Source: Lyngbya confervoides BDU141951 (lineage in GTDB: Bacteria; Cyanobacteriota; Cyanobacteriia; Thermosynechococcales; Thermosynechococcaceae). Taken from it: a stretch of DNA of 64,000 bases. A program made the position numbers and the translations under genes. The notes under the pieces are model-generated. The model was not told the origin of the DNA, made no database searches, and saw only the letters and a list, made by a program, of their open reading frames with translations. Positions 34,707 to 42,620 of the stretch are shown in pieces (positions within the stretch are counted from its first letter, which is position 1; every line of letters begins with the position of its first letter). The stretch lies in assembly GCF_000817775.3 (NCBI RefSeq), contig NZ_JTHE03000061.1, positions 124,001-188,000 on the forward strand, in the 5' to 3' direction.

Positions 34707-35504
34707 TCAAGATTGTACAACCCAGGGCTGGTTGCCCCGGTAACTTTCAACAACGCGGCCTGCCCCACGAAACTGCCGATGGTAGGTTTGACTGACGGGA
34801 TGATCTAACTGCACCAGACTATCAATGCCAATCCTATTGCGGCCCTGATCTTTCCCTGAGCTATGGATGTATCGACCCTGGCCTAAGTAAAGAGCGACAT
34901 GGGTGGCCTTCGCAGGTGTTCCAAAAAAAATTAAATCTCCCGGCACCAGCAGCTCTACCATCGCCTGAGGCGATGGGGCGGAATGGGGCAATGCGGAGGA
35001 AAACGCCTCCTGCTGATAGGCATCGCGAGGTAGCCAAATGCCCTGGGATCCAAAGGCCCGCTGCACCAGCCCAGAGCAATCGAAATTCGGTCCCAAGGTT
35101 CCTCCCCAGAGATATTCATTCTCCACTGCCATAGCCTGGTGCGTATAGTCAATCACCGCTGGAATCCGGGCCTGAATGGTTGCAGCATCGAGGGGGACCG
35201 GATGGTAGGCCAGGGCGCAGGGAATCAGAGAGCCCAAATCTCTGGGATTGAGCCAGCCTGGGTAATCATCTTCGCAGAGGCGAACGGGAATGGCTGAAAT
35301 CTGGGGCGTTAAGGGTTCAGGCAGATCAGACCAGCGCAGCCGCAGATGGCGACCCGCGATCGCCTGGGTTGCCAGGCGGGTCAACTGCGGAGAATCGTAT
35401 AGGTTGAGGGGCTGTACTAGCTCATATTCTGGATCGTACCCTGGATCCTCAGCTGTCACCGAGGCTGAAGGATGAACGGTACGCAAGGTTTCAATGGAGA
35501 TCAT
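34707..35504 (-). CDS. NlpC/P60 family cysteine peptidase
   Basis: This 265-aa protein has an N-terminal SH3-like region (about residues 20-110) and a C-terminal NlpC/P60 domain. The catalytic Cys is in FDCSGLVQ and the His in THVALYLGQGRYIH, with SSG following. Such enzymes cut peptidoglycan cross-link peptides. The protein has no obvious signal peptide. A GTG 15 bases earlier is possible; I chose the ATG at 35502-35504. Confidence 0.88.
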   Translation of the reverse strand: MISIETLRTVHPSASVTAEDPGYDPEYELVQPLNLYDSPQLTRLATQAIAGRHLRLRWSDLPEPLTPQISAIPVRLCEDDYPGWLNPRDLGSLIPCALAYHPVPLDAATIQARIPAVIDYTHQAMAVENEYLWGGTLGPNFDCSGLVQRAFGSQGIWLPRDAYQQEAFSSALPHSAPSPQAMVELLVPGDLIFFGTPAKATHVALYLGQGRYIHSSGKDQGRNRIGIDSLVQLDHPVSQTYHRQFRGAGRVVESYRGNQPWVVQS

Positions 35505-35577
35505 AGACGGTACACTCACCTGCTACGGGTGACTTAAAGAACTCACGGGCCTGCCCCAGGGACATCGCTCGTCAGGA

Positions 35578-36426
35578 ATGGCTCTACTATCTCACAGCTT
35601 GAAGGAGTTTACTTTGCCACAGTTGCCGCGGCTGGTGATCGCCCCAGAACAGATCACAGGAGATCAAGTTACCCTCACCCCTCCCCAATGGCACTATCTG
35701 AAGCAGGTGCTTCGTCTCAAGGGGGGAGAGTCCTTTATCAGCCTCATCTCCCCAGGGCAGCAGTGGTTGACCCAGCTGGGGCCAAAGGTCCACTCCGCAC
35801 GGTTCCTCCAGGCACTAGCAGCACCGCGAGAGTGGTCGATCCCAGTAACCTTGATTGCAGCCCCCCCTAAGGGCAATTACTTCGACGAAGTTGTGCGGAT
35901 GGCAACGGAGCTGGGGGTAGCCCAAATTATCCCCGTGCAAACCCAGCGGACGGTGCTAAAGCCCAGCGCCCAGCGCCTCGATCGCTGGCGACGAATTGCC
36001 CAGGAAGCCACGGAGCAGTCCCACGGACAAGGGGTGCCGGAAATTACGGAGGTAATCCCGCTAGCGGATGTCATTCATCCACAGATTTCGGTCAATACTT
36101 TAGGACAGTACCGATACCTGTGCTCTTTAAACCCGCAGGCGCCCCTTCTTTGGAACCAGCTCCTGGGGATTGCGCCCGAAATTCTATCCCTGACCGCTTC
36201 GACCCTCGATCAGGTCAGGATTACGGTGATGATTGGCCCTGAGGGAGGATGGACTCCCTCAGAAGAACACAGTTGCATCACGGCGGGGTTTCATGCCGTC
36301 TCCCTGGGACGACGGGTACTGCGAGCCGCTACGGCACCCATCGTTGCCCTGAGCCTGGTGGCCGCCGTCTGCTATGAGGTATCGGCGTTGTCTGTCTCTG
36401 CTTACTGTCCTGCCCCTAGCGCCTGA
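35578..36426 (+). CDS. rsmE: 16S rRNA (uracil(1498)-N(3))-methyltransferase
   Basis: RsmE (282 aa) methylates U1498 of 16S rRNA. It has an N-terminal PUA-like part (HYLKQVLRLKGGE) and a SPOUT methyltransferase domain with the knot motifs MIGPEGGWTPSEE and VSLGRRVLRAATAPI. The C-terminal 14 residues extend beyond the usual end. Its stop TGA overlaps the start of the next gene (TGATG), so translation is coupled. Confidence 0.95.
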   Translation: MALLSHSLKEFTLPQLPRLVIAPEQITGDQVTLTPPQWHYLKQVLRLKGGESFISLISPGQQWLTQLGPKVHSARFLQALAAPREWSIPVTLIAAPPKGNYFDEVVRMATELGVAQIIPVQTQRTVLKPSAQRLDRWRRIAQEATEQSHGQGVPEITEVIPLADVIHPQISVNTLGQYRYLCSLNPQAPLLWNQLLGIAPEILSLTASTLDQVRITVMIGPEGGWTPSEEHSCITAGFHAVSLGRRVLRAATAPIVALSLVAAVCYEVSALSVSAYCPAPSA

Positions 36427-37679
36427 TGACTATGCTCGCGAGTGTACCACCAACCCCTGCCGAGGCATTCCGGCAAACCTTAACCGAAAAACGTTACGGA
36501 GAGTCCCTCAAGCTGTTGCGCAAGATGCCCCTGAGACATCGGTGGCAGTCCTTTTTCCTGCTTCAGCAAACCCTGGGGAAAACGCCCCTTGCCCACTACC
36601 TGCAAGCACTGAGCTATGACCTTCTCTATCGAGCTTGCCGGGCGGAAGCCGTGGGCCACTGGGCGGAAGCGGAACGTCTCTATCGACTCTTGATGCAGCA
36701 TGATGTGGGGGTCAAGATTACAAGAAAGTGTCGAGAGGGGCTGCGGCGCATCACCCCAGCAAAACAGCGTCAGCCCATCCCGCTCGTTCATCTGGAAACG
36801 GTTGCAGAAGCGGCCTCGAAATCAGGCTCAGGAACAGCCGTAGAAACAAGCTCAGGTTGTGGCGACCCCGAGCCTCCTTTTTGGCGATCCGCCACTAGTC
36901 TACTGATTCTGTGCCCCGTGGAACCCGCGGCAAAACCGGCCCTGGCCCCGCAGCTGGCAGAAATCCTGAACTTAGATCCCTACACCGCCCGCCTCAAGCT
37001 GCCCACCTTGGAGTACCGTTTGTGCCGAAGCGGATCCGTCCCTGAAATGGCTTTTTTACACCAATCCCTTGACAGAGCAGGAGTTCCCAGTTTGGCGGTG
37101 CCGCTGGCTCAGGTTCAAGCCCTGCCCGTCTATGAGGTCCTCTATCTCCAGGCAATAGGCCCTCAGGTGCAGGTACAGGTGCGTCATCGGGATCATCCCC
37201 AGGAAACCCAATCCTTCACCTTTGAATGGGCTGAGGTTCGTCAGCGCGTTGATGCCCTATTGCCTCTTCTGGAGGAGGTGGTCGAGCGCGATTCCCAGGG
37301 AAAGGTTCGTCGGAAAACCCAAACCCAGGATCACGCCCAAATTTGCGATCTTCATCTTTCTCAGGGACAGGGAATTCTCCGCTTCTACGACGCCGCCTAT
37401 CAGTTTCACCGTGGGGTTTCCCTGGTACAAACGCTAAAACACCCGCTCCAAGCGCAGACCTCTTGGGCCTATTGGCAGGGATTAAAGCAGCTTCTTAAGC
37501 GCCACAGGCCTGACCTTCTGGTTCATCAGAGGTTTCAAAATTTTGCTGAATCCATTCTGGATCAAGTTGAGATTTTGACCCAGATTGAAGCCCATATTCA
37601 CCTGCTACGACGCCACGAATGCTATTGGGACCAGGCTTTTCATCTCTACAGTGCCCTGCACTACCTGACCCTGCCCTAG
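36426..37679 (+). CDS. Hypothetical protein coupled to rsmE
   Basis: This 417-aa protein starts at the ATG overlapping the rsmE stop; a second ATG is two codons later. Its first 130 residues are helical and TPR-like (SLKLLRKMP, AEAERLYRLLMQH). The middle contains LLILCPVEPAAKPALAPQLAEI, which resembles a beta-strand/helix pair, and the C-terminal 180 residues have charged strand-rich sequence (RQRVDALLPLLEEVVERD, GQGILRFYDAAYQF). I do not recognise the family. The coupling suggests a role near RNA modification or translation, but this is only a guess. Confidence 0.75.
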   Translation: MTMLASVPPTPAEAFRQTLTEKRYGESLKLLRKMPLRHRWQSFFLLQQTLGKTPLAHYLQALSYDLLYRACRAEAVGHWAEAERLYRLLMQHDVGVKITRKCREGLRRITPAKQRQPIPLVHLETVAEAASKSGSGTAVETSSGCGDPEPPFWRSATSLLILCPVEPAAKPALAPQLAEILNLDPYTARLKLPTLEYRLCRSGSVPEMAFLHQSLDRAGVPSLAVPLAQVQALPVYEVLYLQAIGPQVQVQVRHRDHPQETQSFTFEWAEVRQRVDALLPLLEEVVERDSQGKVRRKTQTQDHAQICDLHLSQGQGILRFYDAAYQFHRGVSLVQTLKHPLQAQTSWAYWQGLKQLLKRHRPDLLVHQRFQNFAESILDQVEILTQIEAHIHLLRRHECYWDQAFHLYSALHYLTLP

Positions 37680-37698
37680 CAGATCAAAGCAGCGCCCT

Positions 37699-38418
37699 TC
37701 AATTGGTCAACTTTTGGAGCTCTTCGATCCGAGCCTGAATTACGGGACCATTGTTGTAGCCAAGGGCAACGGCTCGCTTCAGCGACTGGTTCGCATTTTC
37801 AAACTGACCATCCATCGCATAGGCCAGCGCTAGATTGCCGTGGCTAACTGCAAGATTGGCATCCAGACTCAGGGCCTTTTTAAACGCAGCGATCGCCTGC
37901 TTTGGCTGCCCCTGCAGCACGTAAAGGCTGCCCATACTAGAATGGGCCGTGGCCAGGTTCCCATCCAGCTTCAGAGCCTGCTGATAGGACTGCAGGGCCT
38001 GTTGATGATTGCCCTGAAGCCGCTGGACAATTCCCAAATTAACCCAAATTTGCGGATTGTCTGGGGTCAGGGCCAGGGCCTGCTCATAGGCTGCCATGGA
38101 TTCCGAAAGCTGATTCAGTTCGTCATAGGCGCTCCCCAAACCACTGTAGAGCTGGCTTTTCGTTTGGGGATTGGATTCCGTCTCCAGGGCTTTGAGAAAA
38201 AGGGGAATCGACTGTTCATACTGCCCTTGATCCAGGGCCGCAAAGGCAGCCCGTCCCTTGGAGTCACGCTGGGCAGGTGAGTCGTGCCTGAGAATTGCCT
38301 CCAGATGACTGACAACGGTTTGACAGCCTGTGAGCAGTCCAATTCCAGGCAGCATCAACAAAATTAATAGGAAAAGCTTATATCCCTTTGAATTCTTCAA
38401 TGGGGTGACCTCAGGCAT
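37699..38418 (-). CDS. TPR-repeat lipoprotein
   Basis: The 239-aa product begins MPEVTPLKNSKG with a hydrophobic segment ending LLTGC, a lipobox. Five or so TPR repeats follow (for example SMAAYEQALALTPDNPQIWVNLG, ALQSYQQALKLDGN, AIAAFKKALSLDANLAVSHGNLA). TPR proteins mediate protein assembly; the partner is unknown. A start 15 codons upstream would place a charged stretch before the signal segment, so I prefer 38418. It converges with the upstream hypothetical gene and is divergent from CGLD27. Confidence 0.85.
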   Translation of the reverse strand: MPEVTPLKNSKGYKLFLLILLMLPGIGLLTGCQTVVSHLEAILRHDSPAQRDSKGRAAFAALDQGQYEQSIPLFLKALETESNPQTKSQLYSGLGSAYDELNQLSESMAAYEQALALTPDNPQIWVNLGIVQRLQGNHQQALQSYQQALKLDGNLATAHSSMGSLYVLQGQPKQAIAAFKKALSLDANLAVSHGNLALAYAMDGQFENANQSLKRAVALGYNNGPVIQARIEELQKLTN

Positions 38419-38604
38419 TGAACATTGGCGAATATGCCATTGATGCAGACGGGAGTGCGGCATCCAGTGTAACCCCTATATCCCAATCGCCATAGACAGT
38501 ATAGAGAATCAATATCCGCTTTGCATGGGGCACTCAAGGGGTAAAGGAGCGACCTCCAGCAGTCACTGTAGGACAACCCTAGAATTCCCTGGGTCTGAAA
38601 AGGA

Positions 38605-38631
38605 TTGACAAAGCATAAATTATTCTAATAT
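38605..38631 (+). promoter_or_regulatory. Candidate promoter upstream of CGLD27 gene
   Basis: TTGACA at 38605-38610 is followed after 15 bases by TAATAT at 38626-38631, a sigma-70-like pair with short spacing. It is 225 bases from the CGLD27 start. A second -10-like TATAAA occurs at about 38828. Predicted from consensus only. Confidence 0.35.
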
Positions 38632-38660
38632 TCACACAAAGAAATGATCGCCCAGACCTC

Positions 38661-38681
38661 TGGCAATCTTTTGGATTGCCA
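38661..38681 (+). other. Hairpin in the CGLD27 leader
   Basis: A perfect 8-bp stem (TGGCAATC at 38661-38668 and its complement at 38674-38681) with a 5-base loop lies about 25 bases after the candidate promoter. A second, bulged stem is near 38711-38731. The rest of the 437-base gap (38419-38855) shows no gene. Confidence 0.35.
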
Positions 38682-38855
38682 CGGATCGAGCCCACTGAGT
38701 TTAAACCATGGCGGGAGAAGCCAATGCTTCCCCCCCGATCCTTGCTAGTCGTCCCAGCCTCAACCTCCTCCACCTTGACCTCACACAGGCATGCGGATCC
38801 ACCGAATTGCTTTTCTGAAAAGGTGCTATAAAACCAGTAGGAGATTTAGTGAATC

Positions 38856-39362
38856 ATGAACGTTTCGATTCCCAACTGTCCAGTTCCCCCTGAACAACTC
38901 CCTCTCAATGAGTTTCAAAGCTTAAAGGAGTCCTGGTTTTTTCGCTGGTCAACCCTCTCGGTAAAGCAGTACGGCATCCGCTGTCTGGGAATCTGGATGG
39001 CGTTCCTGTTGTTTTCGCTTCCCTTTGCCTATGAAGCGCTGGTGGTGGGACGATCTCCCCTAAAAATTTTTCTGGCTGCAAACTGTGGGGCAACCATTTT
39101 TATGTTTTTAGTCCTCTTGCGGGTCTACCTGGGCTGGCGCTATGTCCGCGATCGCCTGGAGCGTGATGTGGTGGATTACGAGGAAACAGGGTGGTACGAC
39201 GGTCAGCGCTGGCCGAAGGATCAAGGACAGCGGGATCGCGATATTCTGATTAGTACCTATGAGGTGCGGCCGGTGATGCATCGCTTGCTTACGACCTTGG
39301 GCGCAGTAGGTTCTATCACCGTCCTCTCAATTTTCTCAATCATGATCAGGACTACTCCATGA
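38856..39362 (+). CDS. CGLD27/Ycf36 family protein (DUF1230)
   Basis: This 168-aa protein starts MNVSIPNCPVPPEQLPLNEF and continues LKESWFFRW, the conserved opening of CGLD27/Ycf36 (DUF1230). Two hydrophobic helices (about residues 47-66 and 75-95) follow, then WRYVRDRLERDVVDYEETGWYDGQ, also typical, and a final hydrophobic segment. It is a plastid/cyanobacterial conserved membrane protein of uncertain function. It overlaps the next gene by four bases (ATGA), so the two are coupled. Confidence 0.88.
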   Translation: MNVSIPNCPVPPEQLPLNEFQSLKESWFFRWSTLSVKQYGIRCLGIWMAFLLFSLPFAYEALVVGRSPLKIFLAANCGATIFMFLVLLRVYLGWRYVRDRLERDVVDYEETGWYDGQRWPKDQGQRDRDILISTYEVRPVMHRLLTTLGAVGSITVLSIFSIMIRTTP

Positions 39363-40312
39363 ACATGGGTCATCGGAATGGAACTCCGGCCATTGAAATT
39401 CAGCTCCTTCGCGATGGCATTGTCGAGTCTCGTCATTTTGCCGAGGCGGTTGTCTGTGATGAGCGCGGTCGGGTCCTCTCCACCGCTGGACAGGCCTCCA
39501 CCAGTGCCTTTATTCGCTCTGCCCTCAAGCCATTCCAAGCGCTGGCTGTGTCTACCACGGGGGCCATTGAACGCTTCAGCCTCGGCGATCGCGATCTGGC
39601 CATTATGTGTGGATCTCATCAAGGGACCCTGGATCAGGTTCGTCAAGTTTTTGGCATCCTCTGGCGATGTGATCTGTCGGCTAATGACTTGCAATGCCCC
39701 ATTCCCGACGGACGCAACAGCGCCCTTGAGTACAACTGCTCTGGAAAGCACGCTGGGATGCTAGCCGTCTGCAAGCAAAGAAACTGGCCGCTATCTAGCT
39801 ACATGCAAGTCAATCATCCAGTGCAGCAGTATATTCTCGACCATATTGCTGATCTACTTAAAATTCCAGCCGCCGAGCTAATGACGGCCCATGATGATTG
39901 CGGCGTACCGACCCTGTTTCTCCAGCTCGATCAGATGGCCTGGTTATTTGCCCAACTCTCATCGGGAGAGAGCCTTTCCATGGAGCGAATTGTGCGAGCC
40001 ATGATTCATCATCCTGAAATGGTCGCTGGCCCAGGCCAGTTTGATACGGACTTGATGAGGGCCACAGGCGGCGAACTTGTGAGCAAGACTGGGGCGGAAG
40101 GTGTGCAATGCGTCGGTCGCCTCGGGGAAGGCATGGGCTTAGCCATTAAGGTGCGCGATGGGGCCCAGCGAGCGAAATATGCAGCAGCGTTACATCTGCT
40201 TCGGGAGCTCGGCTGGATTGATCTATCCGCAGCGGAACAGTTAGCTGACCAGTACCTTGTTCTGAGTGCCCACAAGCGCCTTGATGTGATAGGCGACCTG
40301 GCAATGGTTTAA
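39359..40312 (+). CDS. L-asparaginase II family protein
   Basis: This 317-aa protein belongs to the bacterial asparaginase II family (AnsA-like, Pfam PF06089, not the E. coli type II fold). It shows GIVESRHFAEAVV, the SALKPFQAL and CSGKHAGMLA motifs, AHDDCGVPTLFL and MVAGPGQFDTDLM. The hydrolysis of asparagine to aspartate and ammonia is known for a few members. Its start overlaps the CGLD27 stop, so it is translationally coupled. Confidence 0.88.
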   Translation: MNMGHRNGTPAIEIQLLRDGIVESRHFAEAVVCDERGRVLSTAGQASTSAFIRSALKPFQALAVSTTGAIERFSLGDRDLAIMCGSHQGTLDQVRQVFGILWRCDLSANDLQCPIPDGRNSALEYNCSGKHAGMLAVCKQRNWPLSSYMQVNHPVQQYILDHIADLLKIPAAELMTAHDDCGVPTLFLQLDQMAWLFAQLSSGESLSMERIVRAMIHHPEMVAGPGQFDTDLMRATGGELVSKTGAEGVQCVGRLGEGMGLAIKVRDGAQRAKYAAALHLLRELGWIDLSAAEQLADQYLVLSAHKRLDVIGDLAMV

Positions 40313-40314
40313 AG

Positions 40315-40722
40315 CTAAACCCTCAGACCAGCAGGAGACACGGACTGGCCCTCTAGGGTTTGTGACACCATTTGTAGCAGTTGGCCATCGGAAAACGGCT
40401 TGTGAACATAGCCCATGATTCCATAGGACTGCGCTAGGCGCCGGGACAGAGCATCCTGGGTCCCAGAGCAGACCAGGATAGGCACCTCACAGGTTGCAGG
40501 CATGCTGCGCAGGGCCGCCATCAACTGAAAGCCGTGCATTCCCGGTAAATCCAGATCCGTAATCACCAGATGGGGAGGAGAGGATTGGGCAAACTGCAGG
40601 CCTGAGGCTCCATCTCGGAATGGGCTAACCTGAAACCCCTGCCTTTCAAGCATGTGGCAGATTCTTTGCTGAGTCGGAAGATGATCCTCAACAATCACAA
40701 CATGGACCAAGGGCTTGACCAT
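40315..40722 (-). CDS. Single-domain response regulator
   Basis: This protein (135 aa from the ATG at 40722, 153 from an earlier ATG) is a stand-alone receiver domain. It has the acidic pair EDH, phospho-acceptor Asp in VITDLDLPGMHG, the conserved Thr/Ser in LVCSGT and Lys in HKPFSDGQL. No output domain follows. Such proteins in cyanobacteria relay phosphate in phototaxis or other His kinase systems. No partner kinase is adjacent. It converges with the asparaginase gene. Confidence 0.88.
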   Translation of the reverse strand: MVKPLVHVVIVEDHLPTQQRICHMLERQGFQVSPFRDGASGLQFAQSSPPHLVITDLDLPGMHGFQLMAALRSMPATCEVPILVCSGTQDALSRRLAQSYGIMGYVHKPFSDGQLLQMVSQTLEGQSVSPAGLRV

Positions 40723-40892
40723 AGATTCAACGCAGTGGGATGGGGGAAAGGAACTTCCCTTTCTCATTTTTTGCATCTATTTCCATCCTCGACATCTATC
40801 CTAGGGAGACAATTCTGGGGCTGCGGGGGAAAATTCAAATACCCCAGAGACTGCGGGTAAAATATTTCTGATCTGTCACAGAGGTGGAAAAT

Positions 40893-42455
40893 TTGTTAGC
40901 GACCATGGCTACGGAGCTGGCAATTGAGGAAAATCTCAAGTCTTTCCTGCTAGTGCTATCCGTCTCGTTAAGTGTGGCCACCTTGCCCCAAGTTTTTAGC
41001 TGGTTTCGTCAAATTCCCTATACGCTTTTGCTCGTGATCGTGGGATTGGGACTGGCGTTTGTGGACATCCGGCTGGTGAATCTTTCGCCGGAACTGATTC
41101 TGTCGATTTTCCTTCCCCCTCTTTTATTTGAGGCTGCCTGGAATCTGCGATGGGCCAATCTCAAGAAAGATTGGATTCCCATTGGCCTCTATGCGGTCAT
41201 TGGCGTCGTGGTGGCGATCGCCGGAATTTCCTTTGGAGTCAACAGGTTTGCTGGACTGCCCTTAACCAGTGCTCTGCTGATTGGAGCCAGTTTGTCCGCC
41301 ACCGATCCGGTCTCGGTAACCGCTCTATTTCGAGAACTCGGCGCGGACAAACGACTCACAACGCTCATGGAGGGGGAAAGCCTCTTCAATGACGGCATGG
41401 CCGTTGTTGCCTTTGGGCTCCTGTTTACCATTGCCTTTGGCAGTGGGTCCGTGAGCGTGCAGGGAACCGTTCTGGAACTGGTGACAGTCGTCGGCATTGG
41501 GGTGGCAGTGGGCGGGCTGATTGGCTTTGGAATTTCCTACCTGACGCAGCGATTTGACCTGCCGCTGGTGGAGCAATCTCTGACCCTAGTGGCAGCCTAT
41601 GGCACCTATATCATTACCGAAGATTTAGGCGGATCCGGAGTGATTGGCGTGGTGACCACGGCGCTCATCTTGGGCAACTTTGGATCCCGAATCGGCATGA
41701 ACCCGCGCACTCGCATCATCGTCAGTGAGTTTTGGGAATTCCTCGCCTTTTTCGTGAACTCCATTGTTTTTCTGCTGATTGGAGATCAAGTTCAGTTTCC
41801 CATTCTGCTCGAAAATTTACCCACCATCATGATTACGATTGTGGCGATGACCCTAGCTCGGGCCGTTGCCGTGTTTGGTCTAGGAGCGCTCAGCAATTAC
41901 GGTGCCAAATCGGACATTTCTCTGCCGGTTCAAATCATTCTGTGGTGGGGAGGGCTGCGCGGATCGGTGTCCATTGCCCTGGCCCTGAGCTTGCCCATTT
42001 ATCTCAGCGATCGCGAGACGGTCATTGCAACAGTGTTTGGGGTAGTATTATTTACCCTCTTGGTGCAGGGATTGTCCACCAAACCAATGTTACTGTGGCT
42101 GCGCCTAGCCGGAGATCAGCCGCTCCAACAGCTCTACTCGGAGGCCGTAGCCCGACAGCTTGCCCTGCGGCGATCTCTGGAGCGCCTGCGAGAAGCCCAG
42201 GATCGTCCCGGCGTCGACAAGGAATTTCTGCGCTATCAGGAAACGTTAATCAGTGGGGAAATTGAACGCCTCTCGGAGAAAGTGGTTGAGCTTCGGGAAG
42301 AGCACCCTAATTTGGTTCAGTTTATGGAAAACCAGCTCAAAAGCGAGTTGCTTGCGGTTGAAGCTGAAAGCTATGCGGAATTTGTCCAGGCCGGATGGCT
42401 CAATCGAGAACTCGCGCCCTTTCTACAATCGGGCAGCCTCTCGACTGAGAACTAG
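40893..42455 (+). CDS. Na+/H+ antiporter, CPA1 family
   Basis: The product is a membrane antiporter of about 520 aa with about 12 helices. Motifs: SATDPVSVTALFRELG (the Asp of the ion site), EGESLFNDGMAVV, GVIGVVTTALILGN and WWGGLRGSVSIALALSLP, which fit the NhaP/CPA1 branch. A soluble C-terminal tail (about 430-520) is coiled and charged. The start is open: a GTG (40884), TTG (40893) and ATG (40905) are in frame; AGAGG at 40880-40884 stands eight bases before the TTG, so I used that. It probably confers salt or pH tolerance, in keeping with the glucosylglycerol genes nearby. Confidence 0.92.
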   Translation: MLATMATELAIEENLKSFLLVLSVSLSVATLPQVFSWFRQIPYTLLLVIVGLGLAFVDIRLVNLSPELILSIFLPPLLFEAAWNLRWANLKKDWIPIGLYAVIGVVVAIAGISFGVNRFAGLPLTSALLIGASLSATDPVSVTALFRELGADKRLTTLMEGESLFNDGMAVVAFGLLFTIAFGSGSVSVQGTVLELVTVVGIGVAVGGLIGFGISYLTQRFDLPLVEQSLTLVAAYGTYIITEDLGGSGVIGVVTTALILGNFGSRIGMNPRTRIIVSEFWEFLAFFVNSIVFLLIGDQVQFPILLENLPTIMITIVAMTLARAVAVFGLGALSNYGAKSDISLPVQIILWWGGLRGSVSIALALSLPIYLSDRETVIATVFGVVLFTLLVQGLSTKPMLLWLRLAGDQPLQQLYSEAVARQLALRRSLERLREAQDRPGVDKEFLRYQETLISGEIERLSEKVVELREEHPNLVQFMENQLKSELLAVEAESYAEFVQAGWLNRELAPFLQSGSLSTEN

Positions 42456-42620
42456 GGGACAAGGCGATCTCCAATGCAGGGCCGCCGATGGAGGCAGAGG
42501 ATCGGAAACAGGGGCAAAAGATTTTGACGGTGAAAGAAATTCGGGGTCTTGGTGAAGACTAGGGAATATCACAATACGTATGTGCCGTTTTCTCACACGA
42601 CGCGGATGGAATAGCGATCT

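Noticed and set aside
38579-38773. Minus-strand ORF of 64 codons
   Set aside because: It lies over the candidate promoter and hairpins of the CGLD27 leader, and its translation is compositionally unlike real genes here.
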